Part shown: piece by piece, positions 1 through 7,605 of the stretch | Layout of the letters: each line of letters starts with the position of its first letter | How positions within the stretch are numbered: position 1 is the first letter of the stretch | Assembly (NCBI GenBank): GCA_002317115.1 | Contig: DCIP01000174.1 | Coordinates: 1-13,552 of the forward strand | Length of the DNA: 13,552 bases | Direction: 5' to 3' | DNA from: Candidatus Scybalocola fimicaballi | Lineage (GTDB): Bacteria; Bacteroidota; Bacteroidia; Bacteroidales; Paludibacteraceae | Notes under the pieces: generated by a model | Database searches by the model: none | What the model was told of the DNA's origin: nothing | What the model saw: the letters and a program-made list of their open reading frames with translations, nothing else | Program-made: the position numbers and the translations under genes

Positions 1-26
1 ATGAGTAAATGTGCATTAAATGCATG

Positions 27-58
27 AAAAAGCGGTCGGAACGTATGTCCCGACCGCT
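27..58 (-). terminator. Rho-independent terminator after groL
   Basis: A 9-bp perfect stem, AGCGGTCGG at 31-39 with CCGACCGCT at 50-58, continues after one mismatch with two more pairs around a GTAT loop. Read on the minus strand it is followed by a run of five T. It lies about 60 bp beyond the groL stop codon and is the natural end of the groS-groL transcript. Confidence 0.88.
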
Positions 59-83
59 TGTGTTTTATGAGTTTATGCGTTTG

Positions 84-119
84 CTAATTCAGCATTCCGC
101 ATTCATCATTTAGCATTTA
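84..119. repeat. Degenerate ATTCAGCATT-type short repeats
   Basis: Between the groL stop and its terminator there are loosely repeated units of the form TTCAGCATT / TTCCGCATT / TTCATCATT / TTTAGCATT, at about 9-bp steps. Similar degenerate A/T-rich tandem units occur in two other spacers of this window (near 1758-1790 and 2341-2375). No function can be assigned. Confidence 0.4.
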
Positions 120-1790
<1,671 letters not shown>

Positions 1791-1794
1791 AAAA

Positions 1795-2067
1795 TTATCC
1801 AATGATTGCCAAGATGTCACTCTGACGCATGATCAAATACTTCTCACCGTCAAGTTCAAGCTCAGTGCCAGCATACTTTCCGTATAGAACAGTGTCGCCA
1901 ACCTTCACTACCATCTCCTCGTCCTTAGTACCGTTACCGATAGATAGGACCTCTCCCTTCAACGGCTTCTCTTTTGCAGTGTCTGGAATGATGATTCCCA
2001 ACGCTGTCTTCTCTTCTGCTGCGACAGGCTTAACAAGCACTCTGTCTGCTAATGGCTTAATGTTCAT
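1795..2067 (-). CDS. groS: Co-chaperonin GroES (10 kDa, Hsp10)
   Basis: This is the heptameric lid of the GroEL folding chamber. The 90-residue length is typical of bacterial GroES. Visible signatures are the N-terminal [12 protein letters not shown] strand, the mobile loop around residues 15-32 with the hydrophobic tripeptide III followed by Pro (25-28) that docks on GroEL, the [11 protein letters not shown] segment, and the conserved [12 protein letters not shown](TE) region. It is the first gene of the operon, 37 bp upstream of groL. The ATG at 2067 gives the conserved N terminus and lies about 36 nt from the predicted transcription start of the sigma-54-like promoter. Confidence 0.99.
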   Translation of the reverse strand: MNIKPLADRVLVKPVAAEEKTALGIIIPDTAKEKPLKGEVLSIGNGTKDEEMVVKVGDTVLYGKYAGTELELDGEKYLIMRQSDILAIIG

Positions 2068-2112
2068 GATTTATATAACTTTAAGTTTATTTTCTTTTTC
2101 TGCTATACATAA

Positions 2113-2153
2113 ATCAAAAGCTGTGCCAACTTGCAAAATCTGCATGTTTGGCA
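2113..2153 (-). promoter_or_regulatory. Sigma-54-like promoter with overlapping inverted repeat, upstream of groS
   Basis: On the minus strand, 2128-2113 reads TGGCAC-N5-TTGAT, with exactly 10 nt between the GG and the GA. This matches the sigma-54 -24/-12 layout (TGGCAC-N5-TTGCW) except that the -12 GC is GA. Overlapping it, 2124-2153 is an inverted repeat: TGCCAACTTGCA, a 5-nt centre, then TGCATGTTTGGCA, whose arms match with one bulged base and one mismatch. No TAnnTTTG box is seen between here and groS. Two TGTCA copies 8 bp apart (2183 and 2191) lie where an activator site could be. The motif match is seen; the regulatory role is inferred. It is not a CIRCE element. Confidence 0.5.
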
Positions 2154-2254
2154 TAATGTTTAGGATTGGGAATTCTTTTGTGTGTCAAAATGTCATGTTG
2201 TCTGTCGTGGAATGGTTGTACTCTCAGGCAATGGTTGGCGATAAGGCGAAGATT

Positions 2255-2322
2255 AGCCCCTAAATCCCCTAAAGGGGACTTTGTGACATGTACGGTTTCC
2301 CCCTTTAGGGGGATAGGGGGCT
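2255..2322. repeat. Long palindromic intergenic repeat (SPLGDLGA-type)
   Basis: The left arm 2255-2277 (AGCCCC..TCCCCTAAAGGGG) is the imperfect reverse complement of the right arm 2299-2322 (CCCCCTTTAGGGGGATAGGGGGCT), with about 21 nt between. Each arm also contains its own small palindrome, CCCCTAAAGGGG or CCCCCTTTAGGGGG, so the transcript could form either one long stem or two small hairpins. Translated on the minus strand it gives the SPLGDLGA peptide that I remember as a common spurious ORF in Bacteroidetes. It lies between groS and the convergently placed end of the aminotransferase transcript and could act as a terminator for the latter. The rest of 2154-2370 shows no gene. Confidence 0.7.
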
Positions 2323-2340
2323 TTGTTGGCTTGCCCCGAC

Positions 2341-2375
2341 AATTAAGAATCACGCATTATGAATTACGAATTACG
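2341..2375. repeat. Degenerate GAATTACG-type A/T-rich repeats
   Basis: The units AATTAAGAATCACG, CATTATGAATTACG and GAATTACG follow each other just downstream of the aminotransferase gene, and the last unit overlaps its stop codon (2371-2373). They resemble the A/T-rich degenerate repeats at 84-119 and 1758-1790. This may be a variable intergenic filler; no function is visible. Confidence 0.4.
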
Positions 2376-3501
2376 CAAAGAATTCCTTTATCTTCGACGC
2401 GATTGTCTCTATGATTCCATCTTCTAATTCAGTGTGCATTGGCAAACTCAACACCTCTTTGCAGAGTTTTTCTGTATTGCAAAGATTGCCTGCTATGCGG
2501 TGTGGTGATTCAAGATATGCTTTCTGTTGATGGATAGGGTAGGGATAATAGATCATGGATGGAATACCATTCTCCTCCAAATATGCCTTTAATTCATCTC
2601 GTTTGCCATCTTTCACTCTGATAGTGAACTGATTATATGTGTGCAGACAGCCATCTTTTTCAGATGGAACGATTATTCCGTCGACTTCAGAAAGCATTTT
2701 TCTATATGTCGACGCCGCTTTTCGTCTTGCTTCCAAATATGAATCCACATATTTCATCTTGACATTCAAGATTCCTGCTTGCATTGCGTCAAGACGTGAG
2801 TTTACTCCTACGCTGTCGTATGTGTACTTCACTCTCATTCCGTGGTTGGCAAACGCGCGGGCATTGTCTGCAATAGTGTCGTCGTCGGTGAAGATGGCTC
2901 CACCGTCGCCAAAACATCCTAAATTTTTAGATGGGAAGAATGATGTGCATCCGATTTTGCCGATTGAACCTGCTTTTTTCATCTTGCCGTCGACGTCGCA
3001 TGCCGCTCCAAACGATTGACAGAAATCTTCGATGATGTCGACGGAATGTCTCTTCGCAACTTTCATTATCGAATCCATCTTCGCACTTTGTCCGAATAGA
3101 TGTACGATGATTGCTGCTTTTGTGTTTGGTGTGATTGCTGCTTCAAACGTGTCGGCTTCTATATTGAATGATGAATCTGAAACGTCAACGAAGACTGGTT
3201 TCAATCCAGCACGTAAGATGGCTTCAGCTGTGGCTACGAATGTGAAGCTTGGAGTTATCACTTCACTTCCAGGGGCAAGGTTGAGCATCATTAGTGCTAT
3301 ATAAAGAGCATCTGTGCCATTGCCTACTGATATACAATGCTTTGTGCCAATATATGCTGCTGCATTCTTCTCAAACTCAGCCACTTTGGCTCCTTTGATG
3401 AATGCTGTAGATTCGATTGACTCGTTGATTGATGCGTCGATTTCACTGCGTATTTTGGCAGTCTGACGCTTCAAATCGCACATCTCTACTATTTTCTGCA
3501 T
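2371..3501 (-). CDS. DegT/DnrJ/EryC1/StrS (WbpE-like) sugar aminotransferase
   Basis: This PLP-dependent enzyme of the sugar aminotransferase family transfers an amino group, usually from glutamate, to a keto group of a nucleotide sugar for surface polysaccharide or glycoprotein glycans. Its 376 residues match the family. Visible motifs are GNGTDALYIAL (60-70), which binds the PLP phosphate; TPSFTFVATAEA (83-94); IIVHLFGQSA (131-140); IEDFCQSFGA (157-166) with D159 facing the PLP nitrogen; and SFFPSKNLGCFGDGG (187-201) with the Schiff-base lysine K192. The SFFPSKNLG form most resembles WbpE/WlbF enzymes acting on UDP-3-keto-GlcNAcA, but the substrate cannot be read from sequence. No other sugar-nucleotide gene is adjacent; the DUF4954 gene lies 214 bp upstream on the same strand. 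Confidence 0.93.
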   Translation of the reverse strand: MQKIVEMCDLKRQTAKIRSEIDASINESIESTAFIKGAKVAEFEKNAAAYIGTKHCISVGNGTDALYIALMMLNLAPGSEVITPSFTFVATAEAILRAGLKPVFVDVSDSSFNIEADTFEAAITPNTKAAIIVHLFGQSAKMDSIMKVAKRHSVDIIEDFCQSFGAACDVDGKMKKAGSIGKIGCTSFFPSKNLGCFGDGGAIFTDDDTIADNARAFANHGMRVKYTYDSVGVNSRLDAMQAGILNVKMKYVDSYLEARRKAASTYRKMLSEVDGIIVPSEKDGCLHTYNQFTIRVKDGKRDELKAYLEENGIPSMIYYPYPIHQQKAYLESPHRIAGNLCNTEKLCKEVLSLPMHTELEDGIIETIASKIKEFFA

Positions 3502-3715
3502 GGTTTTATATTAAGCGGGTAGATTCAAAACCTGCCCCTACAATTTTTATATTTAATTCAATATTTAGGGATTTATATTAAAGTTTTCCAAATGCTCTTG
3601 ATTTTTAAACGCTCGCCCTACGGACTCGCGTTGGAGAGAAGGGTTAGGGCCCAAATAAATCAAACATGGGCCCTTAACAATCCTCATTTGGGATAATTGA
3701 TATATAATCCCCTAT
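3502..3715. repeat. Spacer with three small palindromes
   Basis: This gap between the DUF4954 gene and the aminotransferase holds no ORF worth calling but several inverted repeats. GGGTAG (3517-3522) pairs with CTGCCC (3532-3537) with one mismatch; GCCCTA (3615-3620) pairs with TAGGGC (3645-3650); GTTAGGGCCCA (3643-3653) pairs with TGGGCCCTTAAC (3667-3678) with one bulge. The last two overlap and so could be alternative structures. No T-run follows on the minus strand, so a classical terminator is not obvious. I also see no clear TAnnTTTG promoter for the aminotransferase. Confidence 0.5.
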
Positions 3716-5620
3716 TTAAAATACAGGGATATCAGCTACGTTGTCTTTATCCTGGACGGCATTGAAATCTCCGATTTGATCATTACCGTCTAGACCATAA
3801 CCTACCTGCATGAATTGGGAGAATTCTCGCTCTTTGTCTGTTGCGATCATTTTAGCAAGTGTGTTTTCTGCTGTCTCACCTTCATTCATGATATCTGAGA
3901 TTGCTTCTGCTGAAACGGCAGCGTCGATGTCTCCGTTGAATCTCTGCTCAAGGATGAATTTCAATCCCCACATCAATTTCTCTTCTTCGTATCCGTTCTT
4001 CAAATCAGATAAGAATGATGTGATGACGTCGCTATAATCGTTGCTGTTCGCTACTTTGTCGATGAAGTTGAATAGTTTTTTTCTGCTGCAATATGCTCCT
4101 GCTATATCAGCCCACTTGTCAATCTCGTAGTTGGCTGCCTTTTCATACAAACTCTTCAAATTTGCTGAATCGCAAGACTTGATTAAACGGATCGCAAATA
4201 CAGAAAGGAACATCGCGTATAAGTCAACACCTTCGTCGACTGCCACTGAATGCATCTTCGCGCGTCCATACTTATGATAGTTGACGCCGGCACGACGCTG
4301 GTGATGCTGCTTCTCAGTCAAGAATTCAAAACCTTCTGCCACCTCTGCTACGATAAACGGACTCATCACGTCGAAGTTGATGATGTCACTGTTCTCGTCG
4401 ATTGTCTTTCTCTTGTCGCGCTTCTTCCACTTGTTGATGTCGCGCATTGTTCCACACGACTTCATGCTTGAGCCTGGATAGATCCATGTCTCTGAATTCT
4501 GCTCAATCAAATATGAGAATGGCAGTTTACGTGTGTCGAGATTGCCTCCGTGTTTTCCTTTTACCAATGTGAAGACTCCAGTCACTGCTGGCCATAGCAC
4601 GTATGAACCGCTGGCTGTCTTGCTTCCACGCTGAAGAATTCCTTCGTGGTTTGGACCAAGACGGTAGTAGTGGTTACTCTGGTTTGTTGCGCTACCTGCA
4701 TTCATGAAGCTGAACATTGCTCCGATGAGTAGGGTAGACTTATGGTGTGACACTGTGAACGGACCACCGAATAGAGAGCACGACTCACCGTGGAAAGCCT
4801 GACAGTTTGCACTGAAGAATGTGTCTGTCGCAGAGAATGTAAGACCTACTTCTGTGTTCTGGCCTACGAATGTATTTCTGATAATTGCCCCGTCCATCAC
4901 CTTTGCTCCGTTGCAAAGGATGAAATTCTGAGCCAAGACATCAGTTGTGATGATGGCTGGGTCAGAAGCCGACGATTTGATGATTCCGTTTTCAAGTGAC
5001 GAACAATCTTTCACTGTGGCATTGTCTCCAATCCATACGTTTGCAATCTTCTTGCAACCCATTACGACTGAGTCTTTGCCGATATATCCACGTGGAGATC
5101 CAGCAGGACGCGAAAGATATTCTTTAGATTTGTCGTCAAGGTATTTGCAGATTCTCTCAGTGAAGATTTTATAATCGCGGAACATCACAGCAAAGTATGC
5201 AAGTTGTGCTGTCAACGCTGGCGACAACGGAATTGATCTTCCACCGTTTTCATTAAGCACTGCGATCTTAGTATCCGTACCGAATGCTGTTGAGTCGTTG
5301 CAGTAGATTTCACTATTGTCGACTAATATTGCACCGTCGGCAATCTCATAATTGGAAATATATCGGCTAATTCCGTCGATCACCACATCATTGCCAACCA
5401 CACAGTTGTGTAAGCGGGCATTGTTGATTCCTCTTTTGAAAGGAACACCGTTGATTTCAGTAATTCCTGAAAATGAACCGATTTGGCATTTGCCGGAGAA
5501 TGATGTTTTGCTGACAGAGTCTGGATTGAAACCGTCTGCCACAGATATATTTTTCCAATCGTCAGCAGAGCAACCGCTTGCCTGCAACGCTTCAATTTCT
5601 TTCGATGTTAGTTGTCGCAT
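3716..5620 (-). CDS. DUF4954 family protein
   Basis: This is a 634-residue cytoplasmic protein with no signal peptide or membrane segment. I recognise it as DUF4954, a family of unknown function seen mostly in Bacteroidetes. It opens LTSKEIEALQASGCSADDW and continues with hexapeptide-like turns typical of left-handed beta-helix acyltransferase or nucleotidyltransferase folds: CKKIANVWIGDNATVKDCSSL (189-209) and GAKVMDGAIIRNTFVGQNTEVG (238-259). A very conserved-looking central block follows, LFGGPFTVSHHKSTLLIG (283-300) and GSATNQSNHYYRLGPNHEG (309-327), rich in His and polar residues and suggestive of an active or ligand site. The C-terminal third looks helical. It has its own promoter and a palindromic spacer before the sugar aminotransferase. 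A role in sugar metabolism is a guess from fold and neighbour only. Confidence 0.9.
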   Translation of the reverse strand: MRQLTSKEIEALQASGCSADDWKNISVADGFNPDSVSKTSFSGKCQIGSFSGITEINGVPFKRGINNARLHNCVVGNDVVIDGISRYISNYEIADGAILVDNSEIYCNDSTAFGTDTKIAVLNENGGRSIPLSPALTAQLAYFAVMFRDYKIFTERICKYLDDKSKEYLSRPAGSPRGYIGKDSVVMGCKKIANVWIGDNATVKDCSSLENGIIKSSASDPAIITTDVLAQNFILCNGAKVMDGAIIRNTFVGQNTEVGLTFSATDTFFSANCQAFHGESCSLFGGPFTVSHHKSTLLIGAMFSFMNAGSATNQSNHYYRLGPNHEGILQRGSKTASGSYVLWPAVTGVFTLVKGKHGGNLDTRKLPFSYLIEQNSETWIYPGSSMKSCGTMRDINKWKKRDKRKTIDENSDIINFDVMSPFIVAEVAEGFEFLTEKQHHQRRAGVNYHKYGRAKMHSVAVDEGVDLYAMFLSVFAIRLIKSCDSANLKSLYEKAANYEIDKWADIAGAYCSRKKLFNFIDKVANSNDYSDVITSFLSDLKNGYEEEKLMWGLKFILEQRFNGDIDAAVSAEAISDIMNEGETAENTLAKMIATDKEREFSQFMQVGYGLDGNDQIGDFNAVQDKDNVADIPVF

Positions 5621-5665
5621 ACTTGAAAAATTTTAATAACCGCGAATCATCTAATTTAATATTAA

Positions 5666-5698
5666 CAAAGATAGAAAAATCAAATTGTAAATTCAAAA
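5666..5698 (-). promoter_or_regulatory. Bacteroidetes-type promoter for the DUF4954 gene
   Basis: On the minus strand the -33 box TTTTG (5698-5694) is separated by 20 bp from TATCTTTG (5673-5666), a perfect TAnnTTTG -7 box. The predicted transcription start near 5660 gives a leader of about 40 nt to the ATG at 5620. Spacing and sequence match the Bacteroides primary sigma-factor consensus. The divergent GACGGATT cluster begins about 33 bp upstream of the -33 box. Confidence 0.75.
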
Positions 5699-5730
5699 TT
5701 TTATAAATATGAATTTCAAACCAACTATAT

Positions 5731-5853
5731 ATGACAGATTAAAGAAAAACCGACGGATTAATGACGTATTGTGAAGATAAAGTAAAAAAAATGACGGATT
5801 TATTTTTGAAACAAAGAAAAATTAATAATTTTGTGACGGATTTATAACGGAAA
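5731..5853 (+). repeat. GACGGATT direct repeats, putative operator cluster
   Basis: Six copies of a 10-bp motif, consensus ATGACGGATT, lie upstream of the AlbA_2 gene: ATGACAGATT (5731), CCGACGGATT (5750), ATGACGTATT (5761), ATGACGGATT (5791), GTGACGGATT (5833) and ATAACGGAAA (5844). Start-to-start steps are 19, 11, 30, 42 and 11 bp, mostly near multiples of a helical turn. The 5791 copy abuts one candidate -7 box and the 5833 copy touches the other at its last base, so bound protein would block transcription start. The same motif recurs inside the downstream gene. The repeats are seen; the operator role is inferred. Confidence 0.75.
5805..5833 (+). promoter_or_regulatory. Candidate promoter of the AlbA_2 gene
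   Basis: TTTG at 5805-5808 is followed after 17 bp by TAATTTTG at 5826-5833, a perfect TAnnTTTG -7 box. Transcription would start near 5839, only about 18 nt before the ATG. An alternative -7 box, TATTTTTG at 5801-5808, has no well-spaced -33 partner but would give a longer leader. Both boxes are flanked by GACGGATT repeats. Confidence 0.55.
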
Positions 5854-5856
5854 AAT

Positions 5857-7539
5857 ATGAGAACAGAACAAAAGAACACAGTAATAGATTGGCAAAGATT
5901 GTCAGAGTATAAGGAAAATCTACATATAGAAGCTAAAAAAGCTCAAGGAGGAATCCCCGGAAGTATCTGGGAAACCTACTCATCATTTGCTAATACGGAT
6001 GGAGGAGTCATATTGTTGGGTGTAGAAGAGTCCGATGATATGACGTTAAAGGCTGTCGGGTTAAAAGATGTCTATAAAATCGAAAAAGATTTCTGGAATC
6101 AAATAAACAACCGTCAAGTTGTAAGTGTGAACATCTTGACTGACAGAATGGTACATGCGGAATGTGTTGATGGCAAAGACATTCTTGTGATCGAAGTGCC
6201 ACGTGCAGAGCGAATGTTAAAGCCTATATATAAGGGTTTGAATCCTAAGGTTGGCACGTACAGAAGAAACGGAGAGGGTGATTATCTTTGTTCAGTTGAG
6301 GAGATGTCGGCAATGTATAGAGATGCTTCGTCGTCGACAGTCGACATGAAAGTGCTTACTGAGATGGATTTCTCTGTCTTTTGTAAAGATACCATACGCT
6401 CTTATCGACAGATGTTCAAGGATACTCATCCTCATCATATCTGGTGTGATCTTGATGACGAATTGTTTTTACGTCGACTTGGAGCTATAGGTTTGGGTGA
6501 CGACGGTGTTTTACATCCAACGGTTGCTGGTTTGCTTATGTTCGGCTATGAGTATGAAATCCTTCGTGAATTTCCTCAATATTTTCTCGACTATCAAGAA
6601 AACCGACAGATGGCAACCACACGTTGGACAGACCGTATCGTTTCGTCGTCGGGGGATTGGAGTGGCAATATTTTTGATTTTATTTATAAGATAGTGCCAC
6701 GATTGTGCGACTCTTTGAAAGTGCCGTTTGTGATGAAAGGTGTACAACGTGTAGACGACACTCCTTTGCATAAGCTTTTACGTGAGGCTGTGACAAATAC
6801 ATGTGTCCATGCTGATTTTTATGGCCGACGTGGATTAGTGATTCAAAAGATGGCTGACAAGTTTGTCTTTGCTAACCCTGGTGGCCTTCGTTTGTCTTCT
6901 TCAGAGGCGATTGGCGGTGGTGTGTCAGATCCACGTAATGGTGTGATGCTTAAAATGCTTTCAATGATTGAGTACGGTGAGCGTGCTGGCAGTGGATTGA
7001 ATGGTATTTTTCATGTGTGGAGTCAGGTGTATAAGTGTTTGCCTAAGTTGGAGGAGATGAGTGGTGTCGACCGAACTATCCTTACTCTTGATACAAACGG
7101 ATTACAGCCTGATATTGATGCTATGATTAAGCTGTATGGTGACGGATTGATGAATAAAAGTGACGGATTATGTGATGATATTAACGGATTTATGACGGAT
7201 AATGACGGATCTCACTCCAAATCCGATGGATTGCACCTTTATGATTTCTCTGTAAAGGATGGGGATTTTACGATGACAAGGGAGGGGCCGTTTCATTATG
7301 AGAAAAAAACAGACAATAAATCAGGTGATGAGTTTAAGGAGCTTCCTTTGAAAGAGCGTAATTTGATGAATCTTCTTGTTAAATTGGGCGCGTCTCAAGT
7401 TTCGGTGTTGGCTTCTGAAATGGGGCTTGGAATTTCCCAGACAAAAATCTATTTGCAGAAGTTGATTGCAAAGGGTTATGTATGTGCTCAAGGCTCAACA
7501 CGCGACCGCACGTATATTTACGTTAAAGATAAACGTTAA
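5857..7539 (+). CDS. Schlafen AlbA_2 / GHKL-type ATPase / winged-helix protein (COG2865-like)
   Basis: This 560-residue soluble protein has three parts. Residues 15-155 are a Schlafen AlbA_2 domain (DNA- or RNA-binding), with NLHIEAKKAQGGIP (21-34), the hallmark SFANTDGGVILLGV (43-56) and the closing YRRNGEGDYLCSVEEM. Residues 300-400 resemble the HATPase_c_4 domain of COG2865 transcriptional regulators: LREAVTNTCVHADFYG (308-323) has the E310/N314 pair of a GHKL N-box, and ERAGSGLNGI (375-384) the glycine motif. Residues 499-558 look like a winged helix (SVLASEMGLGISQTKIYLQKLIAKGYV). The linker at 426-460 repeats every seven residues (GDGL, SDGL, INGF, NDGS, SDGL) because its DNA carries the GACGGATT motif also found upstream. 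Members are variously described as regulators or defence-associated proteins; autoregulation is inferred here. The gene is monocistronic. Confidence 0.88.
   Translation: MRTEQKNTVIDWQRLSEYKENLHIEAKKAQGGIPGSIWETYSSFANTDGGVILLGVEESDDMTLKAVGLKDVYKIEKDFWNQINNRQVVSVNILTDRMVHAECVDGKDILVIEVPRAERMLKPIYKGLNPKVGTYRRNGEGDYLCSVEEMSAMYRDASSSTVDMKVLTEMDFSVFCKDTIRSYRQMFKDTHPHHIWCDLDDELFLRRLGAIGLGDDGVLHPTVAGLLMFGYEYEILREFPQYFLDYQENRQMATTRWTDRIVSSSGDWSGNIFDFIYKIVPRLCDSLKVPFVMKGVQRVDDTPLHKLLREAVTNTCVHADFYGRRGLVIQKMADKFVFANPGGLRLSSSEAIGGGVSDPRNGVMLKMLSMIEYGERAGSGLNGIFHVWSQVYKCLPKLEEMSGVDRTILTLDTNGLQPDIDAMIKLYGDGLMNKSDGLCDDINGFMTDNDGSHSKSDGLHLYDFSVKDGDFTMTREGPFHYEKKTDNKSGDEFKELPLKERNLMNLLVKLGASQVSVLASEMGLGISQTKIYLQKLIAKGYVCAQGSTRDRTYIYVKDKR
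7094..7232 (+). repeat. Intragenic GACGGATT repeat cluster in the AlbA_2 gene linker
   Basis: Seven motif copies lie in the coding sequence: CAAACGGATT (7094), GTGACGGATT (7139), GTGACGGATT (7160), TTAACGGATT (7181), ATGACGGATA (7192), ATGACGGATC (7202) and CCGATGGATT (7223). From 7139 on, start-to-start steps are 21, 21, 11, 10 and 21 bp, i.e. whole helical turns. Most copies are read as Asp/Asn-Gly-Leu/Phe, but the one at 7192 is read in another frame as Met-Thr-Asp. Conservation across frames argues for a DNA-level role such as protein binding, though the heptad spacing in the protein is a competing explanation. Confidence 0.8.
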
Positions 7540-7568
7540 ATATATTGGACATTTAGTTCTTATAATGC

Positions 7569-7603
7569 AAGAGCCGCATCATTTTGTGTGATGCGGCTCT
7601 TTT
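7569..7603 (+). terminator. Strong hairpin terminator, AlbA_2 gene
   Basis: A perfect 13-bp stem, AAGAGCCGCATCA (7569-7581) with TGATGCGGCTCTT (7589-7601), encloses a 7-nt loop. On the plus strand it leads into TTTTGTTTATTT. It lies 30 bp after the AlbA_2 stop and only 5 bp from the stop of the convergent lipoprotein gene. On the minus strand the T-run is poor (TTGCATTAT), so it works best for the plus-strand transcript but may serve both. Confidence 0.9.
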
Positions 7604-7605
7604 GT

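Noticed and set aside
2113..2160. CIRCE (HrcA) operator before groS
   Set aside because: The inverted repeat here (TGCCAAC...) does not resemble TTAGCACTC-N9-GAGTGCTAA.
1829..2263. 144-residue plus-strand ORF across groS
   Set aside because: Serine-rich antisense shadow of groS that runs into the promoter region; no independent start signal.
2114..2353. 79-residue minus-strand ORF upstream of groS
   Set aside because: Its middle is the translated palindromic repeat (SPLGDLGA) and the rest covers the groS control region; no protein family features.
2166..2414. 82-residue plus-strand ORF
   Set aside because: Passes through the palindromic repeat and the A/T-rich tandem units; composition is that of repeat DNA.
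5731..5853. CRISPR array
   Set aside because: Repeat units are only about 10 bp with irregular short gaps and no spacer-sized unique segments or cas genes.
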